Positions 1 to 7,710 of a stretch of DNA of 23,069 nucleotides are shown in pieces (position 1 is the stretch's first letter; each line of letters begins with the position of its first letter). The position numbers and the translations under genes were made by a program. Source of the stretch: a virus; the IMG/VR virus record IMGVR_UViG_3300042310_000736, positions 1 through 23,069 of that record, one strand, 5' to 3'. The notes below the pieces were generated by a model that worked only from the letters and a program-made list of their open reading frames with translations, searched no databases and had not been told where the DNA came from.

Positions 1-1590
1 ATGGTCTTGGAACAGTTCTTCGATCATAAGAAGAGACACGTCGTCCTCTCTGCCGATACCGGAACGGGTAAGTCCATCATCGCTGCTGCAATCAGCAAAT
101 GCTTCCAACGCCGGGTCACAGATCCGCTGACCGCATTCACGTTGATGCAAAACAACGCTCTCGTCCGTCAGTACGCCGATACGTTCGGCCACTTTGACAA
201 TCGAGAGTTTTATCAGATCAAGGGTGCAGGCAACTATCCATGTCCCGCCCTTGCTGAACTCACAAACGACCAGAACGCCAATGGTGAGTCGTGTTCGTTT
301 GATGAGCTTCCAGATCCTATGAAGCTCCGCTATTGCTCGCAGTGCGAGTTCAAGAAGGCGAAGGGTCTGAGGAATGAGACGCAGAATCTCATCACCAACT
401 ATTCCTACTATTTCATTTCCAAGATGTGGTCTAATCATCTGAATGATCGACCACTAACTGTATTTGATGAGGCTCATACCCTTAACGAAGTCTTCTGCGA
501 CCATAACGCGATCTATTTCTCTGTGGAACGTCTGACTGATTACGCAAATGAGTGCAACCAGGCCCTGAGCGTAATTGTCGAAGATGAAGTCAAGAAGATG
601 AACCTCATCAAGCGACTCTTAAGAGACAAGGGTATTACCGAACAGAACTATTTGAAGGTCTTGCGTGAACTCTTGGACGTTTACAAGACTCTGTCTGCTA
701 AGTTTGAAGAACATGCCGAGAACCAATCCTTGGTCAGCGCTTTGAAGACCAAACAACTTGGCAAGAAGTACTTCAACCTTGGCTGTAAGATTGGTGATCT
801 ACTTACTTACAACTACGATCACGTCTTCGAATACATTGTGGAAGACGAAGCTATCTCTGTAAAGCCTGTCTTCATCGGTAAGATGGCTGACAAGATCCTG
901 GGAGAGCGCAATCTCTTCATGTCAGCGACCATCTCCGACAAGTACATTATCGACACTCTCGAGCTGGACCCAAGCACCGTCGGCTTCGTGAAGCTGCCGC
1001 CAGTATTTGATCGCGCCAACAAGGAGATCGTCTTCGTTGGTCGCCGTAGTCTGAACTACGGTCTCATGAACGATGATCAGGTCGTCAAGGAACTAGCCCA
1101 GCAGTGTAGCTCTATCGTGGGCTCTCACGCCAAGATGGGCGAGAAGGGTTTGATCCTCGTGCCGTCATTCAAGGTAGCCGAACAGATGGCCAACGGTATT
1201 ACGGACAGATCCTCCCGAGTGTTCGTACACACCCGTAGAGACAAGATCGGCGAACTGATTGACCAGTTCAAGGCGTATTCGAAACCTGCGGTTCTCATCA
1301 GCCCTTCCATCTTTGAGGGTTTGGATTTTGCCGATGATGCGTCCAGGTTCCAGATCATTCTGAAGGCTCCGTTCCCGTCTCTCGGTGAGAAGCGGATGAA
1401 ACACATTGCTGACAAGTATCCAGACATTTACAAGCTTATGACCCTGAAGAAGATCATCCAGGGTATCGGCCGGTCTGTGCGTTCTCCTGAGGACTACGCC
1501 ACGACCTACGTCTTGGATTATAACGTCAAGAAGCTCTTCGACTCGGACCTTAACGTTTGGGATGATCAGTTTACCGTGACAAGCATTTAA
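1..1590 (+). CDS. XPD/DinG-like Fe-S superfamily 2 helicase, probably 5'-partial
   Basis: The protein is an ATP-dependent DNA helicase of the superfamily 2 XPD/DinG type. Visible motifs are Walker A (ADTGTGKS, residues 18-25), a DEAH box (155-158) and a C-terminal motif VI, QGIGRSVRSPEDY (487-499). Between Walker A and the DEAH box lie four cysteines (81, 98, 112, 115) spaced as in the Fe-S cluster of XPD/DinG helicases. Family members unwind DNA 5'-3' and act in repair or replication. The reading frame is open from the first base of the window, and Walker A comes only about 18 residues after the ATG. The upstream adenine-contacting (Q-motif-like) segment is therefore missing, so the true start probably lies upstream of the window. 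It ends 15 bases before the next gene. The family call is firm; the phage role is inferred. Confidence 0.85.
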   Translation: MVLEQFFDHKKRHVVLSADTGTGKSIIAAAISKCFQRRVTDPLTAFTLMQNNALVRQYADTFGHFDNREFYQIKGAGNYPCPALAELTNDQNANGESCSFDELPDPMKLRYCSQCEFKKAKGLRNETQNLITNYSYYFISKMWSNHLNDRPLTVFDEAHTLNEVFCDHNAIYFSVERLTDYANECNQALSVIVEDEVKKMNLIKRLLRDKGITEQNYLKVLRELLDVYKTLSAKFEEHAENQSLVSALKTKQLGKKYFNLGCKIGDLLTYNYDHVFEYIVEDEAISVKPVFIGKMADKILGERNLFMSATISDKYIIDTLELDPSTVGFVKLPPVFDRANKEIVFVGRRSLNYGLMNDDQVVKELAQQCSSIVGSHAKMGEKGLILVPSFKVAEQMANGITDRSSRVFVHTRRDKIGELIDQFKAYSKPAVLISPSIFEGLDFADDASRFQIILKAPFPSLGEKRMKHIADKYPDIYKLMTLKKIIQGIGRSVRSPEDYATTYVLDYNVKKLFDSDLNVWDDQFTVTSI

Positions 1591-1605
1591 CATTAGGAGG
1601 CTAAG

Positions 1606-1818
1606 ATGGGCTGGTCAAGCGGAACCACACTATTTGAACACGTGATTGAAACGGTGAAATTCCACGTACAGGATTTTGACGCTAGATACAGCATGTATGT
1701 GGAACTCGTCAGCGCTTTTGAAGCCCACGACTGGGACAATCTGGATGAAGTGGTCGGCATCGACCCAGCGTATGACCAATTTTACAATGAGTTCGTGAAA
1801 GAAAACGATGAAGATTGA
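1606..1818 (+). CDS. small conserved phage protein (MGWSSG family)
   Basis: This encodes a 70-residue acidic protein with no signal peptide or membrane segment. A strong ribosome site (AGGAGG) lies just before the ATG. The opening MGWSSG, followed by a helix-rich body and a conserved-looking stretch around FEAHDWDNLDEVVGIDP, matches a small protein family often seen in phage genomes; to my knowledge its function is unknown. Its 3' end overlaps the start of the macro-domain gene by 11 bases, which suggests translational coupling within one early operon. The coding call is firm and the family recognition is from memory. Confidence 0.75.
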   Translation: MGWSSGTTLFEHVIETVKFHVQDFDARYSMYVELVSAFEAHDWDNLDEVVGIDPAYDQFYNEFVKENDED

Positions 1819-2281
1819 ATACGTCAAAGGCTCTGTGATTGATGCGACTGAATCGATTATCGCTCAGGGGTGTAATGCTCAAGGCGTGATGGGATCCGGC
1901 GTGGCCAAGGCCATCCGCGACAGGTGGCCTGAAGTGTTTCCACGCTATAAGGTATTCATTGACGAAATTCGAGCTGCCGGCCGAAATCCTCTTGGCTGCA
2001 CCAACTTCGCTAATGTGGATCCATACGGTGATGATAAAATGATCGTCAATATGATCACCCAGGAGTTTTACGGCCGTGACGGTAAACAATACGTTGACTA
2101 TAATGCCGTGAGAAAATGCATGAATCTCTTAAATAGAAGAGTAGGAATGTTTTCATCTCATCCGCATCGTGTTGCAATGCCTAAGATCGGAGCCGGTCTT
2201 GGTGGAGGTGATTGGGAAATCATTTCTCAAATCATTGAAGAAGAGAGCACTAACTTCCAACCTGTGGTCTATGAACAATGA
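1808..2281 (+). CDS. macro-domain protein (ADP-ribose binding/processing)
   Basis: This is a 157-residue single-domain macro protein. The ADP-ribose-binding signatures are visible: GCNAQGVMGSGVAKAIR (21-37) with the catalytic or binding Asn region and glycine loop, and MPKIGAGLGGGDW (124-136) forming the phosphate-binding loop. Macro domains bind ADP-ribose or hydrolyse ADP-ribose-1''-phosphate and ADP-ribosyl groups; this short form resembles the Poa1p/Appr-1-p processing subgroup. It overlaps the small gene upstream and shares an ATGA overlap with the SLOG gene downstream. In a phage it could process products of tRNA repair or of host or phage ADP-ribosylation, or buffer ADP-ribose-derived defence signals; these roles are inference. 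Family call firm. Confidence 0.88.
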   Translation: MKIEYVKGSVIDATESIIAQGCNAQGVMGSGVAKAIRDRWPEVFPRYKVFIDEIRAAGRNPLGCTNFANVDPYGDDKMIVNMITQEFYGRDGKQYVDYNAVRKCMNLLNRRVGMFSSHPHRVAMPKIGAGLGGGDWEIISQIIEEESTNFQPVVYEQ

Positions 2282-2637
2282 GAGTTTTAGTCTGCGGTGG
2301 CCGCGATTACACAGACAAAGAACATGTGTACTCTATTCTTGACCAGTGTTATAGTCAGAATACCAAGCTAGAGATCATCTCCGGTATGGCTCGAGGCGCC
2401 GACAGGTTCGCCTACGAGTGGGCCAAGGAACGAGGCGTAAAATGCTTCGAGTTCCCTGCCGACTGGGATAGATACAAGAAGGCTGCTGGTCCTATCAGAA
2501 ATCAACAGATGATTGATGAGGGTTTCCCTGATGCTGGGATCGCCTTCAAAGGAACAACCGGAACCGCTGACATGGTCAGACGCCTGAAGGCGAACTGCAT
2601 CCCAGTGTTAGATCTTCGCAACGAAAGAAAATCATGA
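2278..2637 (+). CDS. YspA/cpYpsA-related SLOG family protein (DUF2493-like)
   Basis: The product is a 119-residue Rossmann-like protein. GGRDYTD (7-13) is the N-terminal nucleotide-binding loop. SGMARGAD (35-42) and FPADWDRYKKAAGPIRNQQM (59-78) are typical of the YspA-like branch of the SLOG superfamily, and GTTGTADMVRRL (92-103) is the C-terminal glycine-rich turn. SLOG domains are predicted to bind nucleotides or nucleotide-derived ligands; some members sense ADP-ribose-type signals in NAD-based defence. No catalytic function is established for this branch. The ATG overlaps the macro-domain stop codon (ATGA), so the two proteins are probably co-produced. The family is confident; the ligand is unknown. 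Confidence 0.82.
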   Translation: MRVLVCGGRDYTDKEHVYSILDQCYSQNTKLEIISGMARGADRFAYEWAKERGVKCFEFPADWDRYKKAAGPIRNQQMIDEGFPDAGIAFKGTTGTADMVRRLKANCIPVLDLRNERKS

Positions 2638-3119
2638 TCCTCAATCTGGTCCCCGAGACTGATCCTATCCTGAAGTCCGAACTATCTAGATTCGACTTCT
2701 CCAATCCACCTACCGATCCGGTTCAACTCGCCAAGGACTTGGCTGAGACTATGATCCAGAACAAGGGCCTGGGTCTAGCGGCCAACCAGTGTGGTCTGCC
2801 ATACCGCGTCTTCGTTATGAATGGAGAGCAGATCCGGTGTTTCTTCAATCCGAAGATCGTTGACACCTCTGACGAAGAGGTTGTCATGCCAGAGGGATGC
2901 CTGAGCTTCCCAGGTCTGTTTGTTAAGGTCAAGAGACCTGCCACGTGCAAGATCCGCTACACTCAGCCTAATGGCGAGGTCGTCACTGAAGAGTATGGCG
3001 GATTGTCAGCGCGAGTTATCCAACACGAAATCGACCACCTGAACGGGTATACCTTCAAGGATAGAGCTTCAAAGTTCCACCTTGAGTCTGCCCTACGCAA
3101 GAGAAAGAAGAACAAATGA
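2634..3119 (+). CDS. def: peptide deformylase
   Basis: The enzyme removes the formyl group from N-terminal formyl-methionine of new proteins. All three family motifs are present: GLGLAANQ (45-52), EGCLS (87-91, metal ligand Cys89) and HEIDH (131-135, metal ligands His131 and His135, catalytic Glu132). The 161-residue length fits bacterial and phage deformylases. Deformylases are known in phage genomes, including marine T4-like phages, where they are thought to support processing of proteins made during infection. The ATG overlaps the upstream stop (ATGA), and the downstream gene starts in the same way. No key residue is missing. Confidence 0.95.
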   Translation: MILNLVPETDPILKSELSRFDFSNPPTDPVQLAKDLAETMIQNKGLGLAANQCGLPYRVFVMNGEQIRCFFNPKIVDTSDEEVVMPEGCLSFPGLFVKVKRPATCKIRYTQPNGEVVTEEYGGLSARVIQHEIDHLNGYTFKDRASKFHLESALRKRKKNK

Positions 3120-3529
3120 AGTCATGGCCACAAGACATCCACGAGATGCACACTAAGTTCGGGCATCTAGATGCTGTCAGGAACATGGAACCAGAAACCC
3201 TGAGGGCAATGCTGAAGTTCCGTATTGATTTCCTCCAAGAGGAGCTGGATGAAACCCGCAAAGCCCTTGATGAAGATTTTGACCCAGAAGAAATCGTAGA
3301 TGGCTGCATCGATCTTTGCGTCGTTGCCATCGGAACGCTGGATCTCTTTGATGTTGACGTTCAAGAAGCATGGAACCGGGTCCACGCCGCCAATATGTCC
3401 AAGGAGGCTGGCATTAAACCAGGGCGTCCAAACCCACTCGGCCTTCCAGATTTGATGAAGCCAGCGGGTTGGGTTGCTCCTAACCACCTCGACAATCACG
3501 GCTTCATGGCCAAGGCTTTTGAACAGTAA
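3116..3529 (+). CDS. MazG-like all-alpha NTP pyrophosphohydrolase
   Basis: This is a 137-residue helical protein with the MazG-superfamily metal-binding pattern: E43xxE46 followed, twelve residues later, by E59xxD62 (EELDE ... EEIVDG). The segment VVAIGTLDLFDVDVQEAWNRVHAANMSK (about 69-96) matches the second helical pair, including the conserved Asn-rich end. These enzymes hydrolyse nucleoside triphosphates to monophosphates plus pyrophosphate; in phages they are thought to clean up non-canonical dNTPs or alter nucleotide signals. With a hydroxymethylcytosine pathway downstream, a role in removing unwanted dCTP-type nucleotides is possible but is inference. The start overlaps the deformylase stop codon (ATGA). 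Confidence 0.78.
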   Translation: MKSWPQDIHEMHTKFGHLDAVRNMEPETLRAMLKFRIDFLQEELDETRKALDEDFDPEEIVDGCIDLCVVAIGTLDLFDVDVQEAWNRVHAANMSKEAGIKPGRPNPLGLPDLMKPAGWVAPNHLDNHGFMAKAFEQ

Positions 3530-3544
3530 TTAAGGATTTTTAGA

Positions 3545-4144
3545 ATGAGAATTGTTAGAAAACCGTATGCTGAACTCCGAATTCCATATTCGAGGTTCAA
3601 GCGGTTTATGAGAATGATCATTCGGGAAATTCGTGAGTGTGATCCTACAGACAGTGAATACATTAAAGATCTAGCAAACACTTTGCGGCAATACATTTAT
3701 GAGTGTGGGTATCGCCCAACTGGTTACACATCACATGCGGCTCTAACTTCAAAAAATACAACCCTAGAGCATTTTCATTCTCGCCTTGGATACGCAAAAC
3801 GTATTATTAAGCTTATCAACTCTCAACGGTTTATTGATTCGGAAGAGTCATACAGACGACTATACAACATGGTCAAATCTGCGTCTAGGGTTCATTGCAC
3901 GACTCCAGAAGAAAATAGACGCCTGTCGCGCATACAAAATGATCCTCGGTATTCACATTTGTCCTGGCGTGTTCAATATCGTCTGGCAGGAATAGTCCTA
4001 ATCTACACGGCGAATATATTCCATATTGATAATGTGGAATACCGTGGATATACAAAAACCGACATGCTCAGCATTCTTGATGTTTCAATATACACTTTTG
4101 ATAAGAGATTGAAAGATCCACGATACCCATGGCACCAAGCATGA
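3545..4144 (+). CDS. unrecognised basic protein in AT-rich cassette
   Basis: I do not recognise this 199-residue protein. It is rich in Arg, Tyr, His and Ile, has no signal peptide or obvious membrane segment, and contains a His/Arg cluster, LEHFHSRLGYAKRI, in the middle and a TTPEENRRLSRIQ segment further on. The basic character fits a nucleic-acid-binding protein or nuclease, but no known motif can be assigned. An SD-like AGGA lies upstream of the ATG. The DNA is visibly AT-richer than its surroundings: 4021-4080 has 23 G+C of 60, against 31 of 60 at 4861-4920. It ends in an ATGA overlap with the next gene, which shares the AT-rich composition, so the two look like one acquired unit. Confidence 0.75.
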   Translation: MRIVRKPYAELRIPYSRFKRFMRMIIREIRECDPTDSEYIKDLANTLRQYIYECGYRPTGYTSHAALTSKNTTLEHFHSRLGYAKRIIKLINSQRFIDSEESYRRLYNMVKSASRVHCTTPEENRRLSRIQNDPRYSHLSWRVQYRLAGIVLIYTANIFHIDNVEYRGYTKTDMLSILDVSIYTFDKRLKDPRYPWHQA

Positions 4145-4617
4145 ACACGCTTGAAGCTCTTTGCAATGAACATCTGCAAAACATCCTGATCACTCAGGAG
4201 TTTATAGACTATCGTAACGAGCTTTCTCAGAAGTTTTACACGGGCGGCCGAGATGAGAAAGAAATGCTTGTCTCGGCCGATTGTCTAATTGCTGAATATG
4301 AACTCTTGAGATTAGGAGTCGTTCAAGAGCCTCTTAGTTTCGCACACGACATCATAGTCGACGGCAAGCTGATTGACATCAAGGTAGTTAAGAGTACTTG
4401 GTTCACAGTCAAAGACAGAAGACTTGAGTGGTATAGAGAGTGCGTTGCTAAACGTTCTGTAGATGACTTCGCCTTTTTAGCCTATAAGCGCAGTGTAACC
4501 AAGCCATTCGTTGTAGGTGATATCATATCATTACGATTTATTAAACAGGTCCCAGCTAAAGAAGTGTTGTACAAATTGAAAAAATCGATGTATAATGGCT
4601 TCTACTATCCAATGTAA
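4141..4617 (+). CDS. candidate PD-(D/E)XK nuclease-like protein
   Basis: This is a 158-residue protein starting at the ATG that overlaps the previous stop codon (ATGA). An in-frame ATG 12 bases upstream, at 4129, is an alternative, and neither has a clear SD. The layout AEYELLRLG (Glu52), then FAHDII (Asp70), then LIDIK (Asp79-x-Lys81) fits the E...D...(D/E)xK active site of the PD-(D/E)XK nuclease fold, with a helix containing E52 preceding the beta-hairpin. This is motif-based, with no family recognised. Pairing with the AT-rich gene upstream suggests a two-gene nuclease or nucleic-acid-processing cassette, possibly a mobile or DNA-repair module. Function unknown. Confidence 0.6.
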   Translation: MNTLEALCNEHLQNILITQEFIDYRNELSQKFYTGGRDEKEMLVSADCLIAEYELLRLGVVQEPLSFAHDIIVDGKLIDIKVVKSTWFTVKDRRLEWYRECVAKRSVDDFAFLAYKRSVTKPFVVGDIISLRFIKQVPAKEVLYKLKKSMYNGFYYPM

Positions 4618-4626
4618 GGAATACAC

Positions 4627-5049
4627 ATGAGCATGATTATAGCCAAGCCTACCAAGGAGTCTATCAAAGTCCTTGAGGAATGCGCAGCAGTCCAGAAGAA
4701 AAAGGGCGCTGACTACCAAAACCCCAACAGCAATGTCAAGCAGGCGATGCACTACCGCCGCGGCATTGATTCTATCCACGACCTCCTCCAGGGTAAGCTC
4801 TACAGGGCGCAATCCCTCCTCGAGGCTGCTCACACCCCCAACCAGGCACCGAACTTCGAGTCCATCGAAGACACCTACATGGACCTGATCAACTACGCCT
4901 CTTTCGCCGTCGAGTATCTCCGGGGGAAGATGGATGGCCAAGATCCCAACCGGGACATCTTCAATCGCCCGAAGCCGACCTTGCCGTCGGCCTTGCCGGG
5001 CTCAACTATTTCTAGCATTTCTCATGAAGACAACGGGAAGCACATGTAA
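4627..5049 (+). CDS. Nmad1/DUF1599-like nucleotide-modification-associated protein
   Basis: The product is a 140-residue helical protein. The pattern KKKGADYQNPNSN, then a central segment with Lys/Tyr/Arg (GKLYRAQSLL), then FESIEDTYMDLINYASFAVEYLRG, matches the DUF1599 / nucleotide modification associated domain 1 family, whose members often sit beside phage DNA-modification genes. A clear SD (AAGGA) precedes the ATG. The C-terminal 30 residues are Pro/Ser-rich and look disordered. It directly precedes the dCMP hydroxymethylase gene, with a TAATG stop-start overlap, which supports a link to modified-nucleotide synthesis. The biochemical role is not known; family recognition is moderate. Confidence 0.65.
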   Translation: MSMIIAKPTKESIKVLEECAAVQKKKGADYQNPNSNVKQAMHYRRGIDSIHDLLQGKLYRAQSLLEAAHTPNQAPNFESIEDTYMDLINYASFAVEYLRGKMDGQDPNRDIFNRPKPTLPSALPGSTISSISHEDNGKHM

Positions 5050-5714
5050 TGGCGGAATACATCGAAACCCTAAATGCCTCAGACATTCGCAACATCCTGA
5101 AGGAGCGCCTCCGCCGCGAGCAGTACGTCATCGATAAAACCGGCGTGAAGATGATTGAGATCGTCGGTGCCAGCTTCATCGCTGATGAAGAAGCCATCTT
5201 CGGCGAGGTCAATTGGGATTATGTCCGCCGCGAAATCGCCTGGTACGAATCTGAGTCTCTGAATGTCAATGACATTCCAGGCCAGACTCCAGCCATCTGG
5301 ACTCAGGTTGCTGATGAGACTGGAATGATCAACTCGAACTATGGTTGGTGCATCTACTCCGAGGACAACTGGCATCAATACGATCATGTTCTCGCCGAAC
5401 TGGCTGACAAGCCAAACTCCCGTCGGGCCATCATGATCTACACCCGTCCGACTATGTGGGATGACTATGACATGAACGGCCGTTCTGACTTCATGTGCAC
5501 CAATGCGGTTCAATATCTAGTTCGTGATGGTGCCCTTCATTGCGTGGTTCAGATGCGGAGCAATGATGTTGTCTTCGGTTACAAGAACGATAGGGCTTGG
5601 CAAGACCATGTCCTTCGCCAACTCGCCGCAGATCTCGACCTGCCCGTCGGGAATATTTACTGGCAGGTCGGGTCGCTCCACGTTTATTCTAGACACTTCG
5701 ACTTAGTCAAATAG
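5049..5714 (+). CDS. 42: dCMP hydroxymethylase (T4 gp42 homologue)
   Basis: The enzyme converts dCMP to 5-hydroxymethyl-dCMP using methylenetetrahydrofolate. The whole chain is gp42-like (for example DKTGVKMIEIVGASF, INSNYGW, MIYTRPTMW, MRSNDVVFG, WQVGSLHVYSRH). Counted against E. coli thymidylate synthase landmarks (C146, R166, N177, H207, Y209), the equivalents fall exactly at C150, R170, D181, H211 and Y213. Asp replacing Asn177 is the known switch from a uracil to a cytosine substrate, so dCMP is the expected substrate. At 221 residues it stops right after the HVY motif and lacks roughly the last 25 residues of T4 gp42 (about 246). It starts on the Nmad1-like stop codon (TAATG). It implies hydroxymethylcytosine-containing phage DNA. 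Confidence 0.93.
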   Translation: MAEYIETLNASDIRNILKERLRREQYVIDKTGVKMIEIVGASFIADEEAIFGEVNWDYVRREIAWYESESLNVNDIPGQTPAIWTQVADETGMINSNYGWCIYSEDNWHQYDHVLAELADKPNSRRAIMIYTRPTMWDDYDMNGRSDFMCTNAVQYLVRDGALHCVVQMRSNDVVFGYKNDRAWQDHVLRQLAADLDLPVGNIYWQVGSLHVYSRHFDLVK

Positions 5715-5726
5715 GAGAGAGCAACC

Positions 5727-6029
5727 ATGAGTGATAGAATCAATATTCTAGACCGCATTGACGGTGAGCGCGAATATCAAATCCAGCGATGGGGAACGTT
5801 GGATGAAGAATACAATATGCCGAACGACTTTGTGGCGTACATGTCCCACTACAGCACGAAGTGGTTTGATGGGCAAATCGCCCCATACAATCTTGAAACT
5901 GTGGTCCGCTTTAACGAAGCCATGGTGAAGACTGCTGCCATTGCAGTTGCCGCCGCTGAACTATCGGAAAAGATCATCAACGGTGAAATTGATCGGCCCG
6001 ACATTCTACAAGCTGCAACGGAAGCGTAA
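5727..6029 (+). CDS. conserved small phage protein (GEREYQ..RWG type)
   Basis: This is a 100-residue protein with a good SD (AGGAGA) before the ATG. The N-terminal GEREYQIQRWG followed by a helical body with an E...RFNEAMVKTAAIAVAAAELSE segment resembles a short protein family common in phages, of unknown function to my knowledge. An all-alpha NTP-pyrophosphohydrolase-like fold is possible because of the ExxYQ helix and the helical Ala-rich end, but no full metal-binding motif is visible. The position between dCMP hydroxymethylase and dCMP deaminase, with a TAATG overlap to the latter, points to the nucleotide-metabolism operon. Confidence 0.7.
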   Translation: MSDRINILDRIDGEREYQIQRWGTLDEEYNMPNDFVAYMSHYSTKWFDGQIAPYNLETVVRFNEAMVKTAAIAVAAAELSEKIINGEIDRPDILQAATEA

Positions 6030-6520
6030 TGAAAAACTCTTGGAAGACCAAGTATCTAGACCTAGCCCAACACTTCTCTACGTGGTCCAAGGATCCGAGT
6101 TCTAAAATCGGCGCTGTAACGGTTGCCGATGATGGCCGAGTTCTGACCCAAGGGTACAATGGTTTTCCAAGAGGCATTGCTGACACTCCAGAGCGTCTGA
6201 ACGATAGGCCTACCAAATACGGTCTAGTGGTTCATGCTGAAATGAACTGCATTTACAACGCTGCTGATATGGGCATTAGTCTGAGAGATTCGTCTCTATT
6301 CGTGTACGGGCTTCCTGTATGCGATCATTGCTCGTTGGGTATCATCCAGGCCGGCATCAAGAAGGTCTACATGAGACCTAACTACGAAAAACTCACGCCT
6401 ACATGGTTGGCTTCCTTCCATAACACGGCCAATAACTTTGCAGAGGCCGGAGTCCACTGGGAAATCGAAGTCCCTCGCCTTGAGGGTGTTGAGTACCTGG
6501 AGCTTCATAGGTTCACATGA
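6029..6520 (+). CDS. cd: deoxycytidylate (dCMP) deaminase
   Basis: The enzyme deaminates dCMP to dUMP, the precursor of dTTP. The zinc and catalytic motif HAE (69-71) and the second zinc motif PVCDHC (Cys98, Cys101) are present. The N-terminal AQHFSTWSKDPSSKIGAV and GYNGFPRG segments are typical of the ComEB/T4 Cd deaminase family. Its 163-residue length is normal. It lies next to the dCMP hydroxymethylase gene, so the two enzymes compete for the same dCMP pool, one feeding thymidine and the other hydroxymethylcytosine synthesis, as in T4. It starts at a TAATG overlap and ends in an ATGA overlap with the next gene. Confidence 0.9.
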   Translation: MKNSWKTKYLDLAQHFSTWSKDPSSKIGAVTVADDGRVLTQGYNGFPRGIADTPERLNDRPTKYGLVVHAEMNCIYNAADMGISLRDSSLFVYGLPVCDHCSLGIIQAGIKKVYMRPNYEKLTPTWLASFHNTANNFAEAGVHWEIEVPRLEGVEYLELHRFT

Positions 6521-7710
6521 CAATCACACTGACTCCGTATTACGATGAGTTTCTCCGTTATCATGAACTGGCGAAGAAACAGCAGGATCTCTGCAATCTA
6601 GGATCTGAGTCGTATCTTGGCTCTGTAGGCGATCCGCTTATGGAGCACGTCGAGTTGTATGATGTGGTCGAACGGAAGTATGCCGGCTTCAGCCAGATCG
6701 TCCATGATGTTTGGTACGGTTGGCGAAAAGATCACCCATACTGGAACAAGATGGCAGCCGGCAATGTCTCACGTCAGCGAGAGATGATCGCCAAGGACTG
6801 GACCGGGAAGCACATCGGTCTACCTGAGTTTCTTTATATGCTGATCCTTCACCGGGTCACGGGTTCTGGCATTAACTACGCCGCCAAACCATCCGGTTAC
6901 CATAACTCGATTCTGATGCACCTTCATCAGTGCCATAACGGCGATAACGTGATTACTATGAATAAGATGGTTGATTTCATCAAGCATTACCCATCCACGT
7001 TCATGACATCAGTCGGGTATCAGTTTCCTAAATTCCCTAAGAGCCCAAGTTCTGAATACCGTATTGGCGGAATTTATTATCTCTGTGAATTTGCACCAAA
7101 GCTCGCTAGAGACCTGGCCACGATGCTTCAGGACATCCAAACTCCAGGGCTTGGGATCACTAAACTGACATTTAGACAGCTCGGTGAATGGATGCTCAAC
7201 TGGAATCTAGAGCATGGCCTCGGGCGATATATATTCCAGTACGCGGCCGTGATCGCAGACATTGCCGATTGGCTCCCACAGTATGTGGACCATTCGAGCA
7301 TGTTCTACTACGGGACCAATGCGGTTAACTGCATGGGTTTCATGGGAACGTCCACCAAACTCAAAGGCCAAGATCTCCTTGATGCAATCATGGAGCAGGC
7401 AGTTAAAGACACAGGCGGGCATCCGTATAATCTGGAAGACGTCATGTGTGACACGATCCGGTACGTAGAGAATTACTGCCGGCCCGGAGACGCTTACGGG
7501 CACCTAGACCTTGATAAGGTCTGGAACACGTCCAAGATCATCCACCCGTACGGACGCCAGAAGGCTATGTTGGATCTAGGTCTGGTCAAGACGTTCAATG
7601 ACATCAAACATCACCCCACCGGCGACTCTGTTATCGCAGCTGCCGGCATGAAACCACATGAGTATATTGAGAAAGTGAAAGACCTGCATGGCACTACGCA
7701 GTCACTCTGA
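6517..7710 (+). CDS. putative alpha-glutamyl/putrescinyl-thymine pyrophosphorylase-like (amino acid:DNA transferase) protein
   Basis: This is a 397-residue, mostly helical protein. The blocks HRVTGSGINYAAKPSGYHN (112-130), QYAAVIADIADWLPQYVD (241-258), YYGTNAV (264-270) and EDVMCDTIRYVENY (307-320) resemble the family predicted by Iyer and colleagues to hypermodify phage bases. Members of one clade attach amino acids to phosphorylated 5-hydroxymethyluracil in DNA. The assignment is by remembered motif style and context, not by alignment. Neighbours support it: a gp42-type enzyme upstream and a PLP enzyme overlapping its 3' end by 23 bases. Because this phage makes hydroxymethylcytosine, its substrate may be cytosine-derived, which would be new. 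Other DNA-binding or glycosylase-like folds remain possible. Confidence 0.5.
   Translation: MTITLTPYYDEFLRYHELAKKQQDLCNLGSESYLGSVGDPLMEHVELYDVVERKYAGFSQIVHDVWYGWRKDHPYWNKMAAGNVSRQREMIAKDWTGKHIGLPEFLYMLILHRVTGSGINYAAKPSGYHNSILMHLHQCHNGDNVITMNKMVDFIKHYPSTFMTSVGYQFPKFPKSPSSEYRIGGIYYLCEFAPKLARDLATMLQDIQTPGLGITKLTFRQLGEWMLNWNLEHGLGRYIFQYAAVIADIADWLPQYVDHSSMFYYGTNAVNCMGFMGTSTKLKGQDLLDAIMEQAVKDTGGHPYNLEDVMCDTIRYVENYCRPGDAYGHLDLDKVWNTSKIIHPYGRQKAMLDLGLVKTFNDIKHHPTGDSVIAAAGMKPHEYIEKVKDLHGTTQSL

Noticed and set aside
5049-5714. Annotation as thymidylate synthase
   Set aside because: The Asn177-equivalent is Asp181 and the sequence is gp42-like throughout, so dCMP hydroxymethylase fits better.
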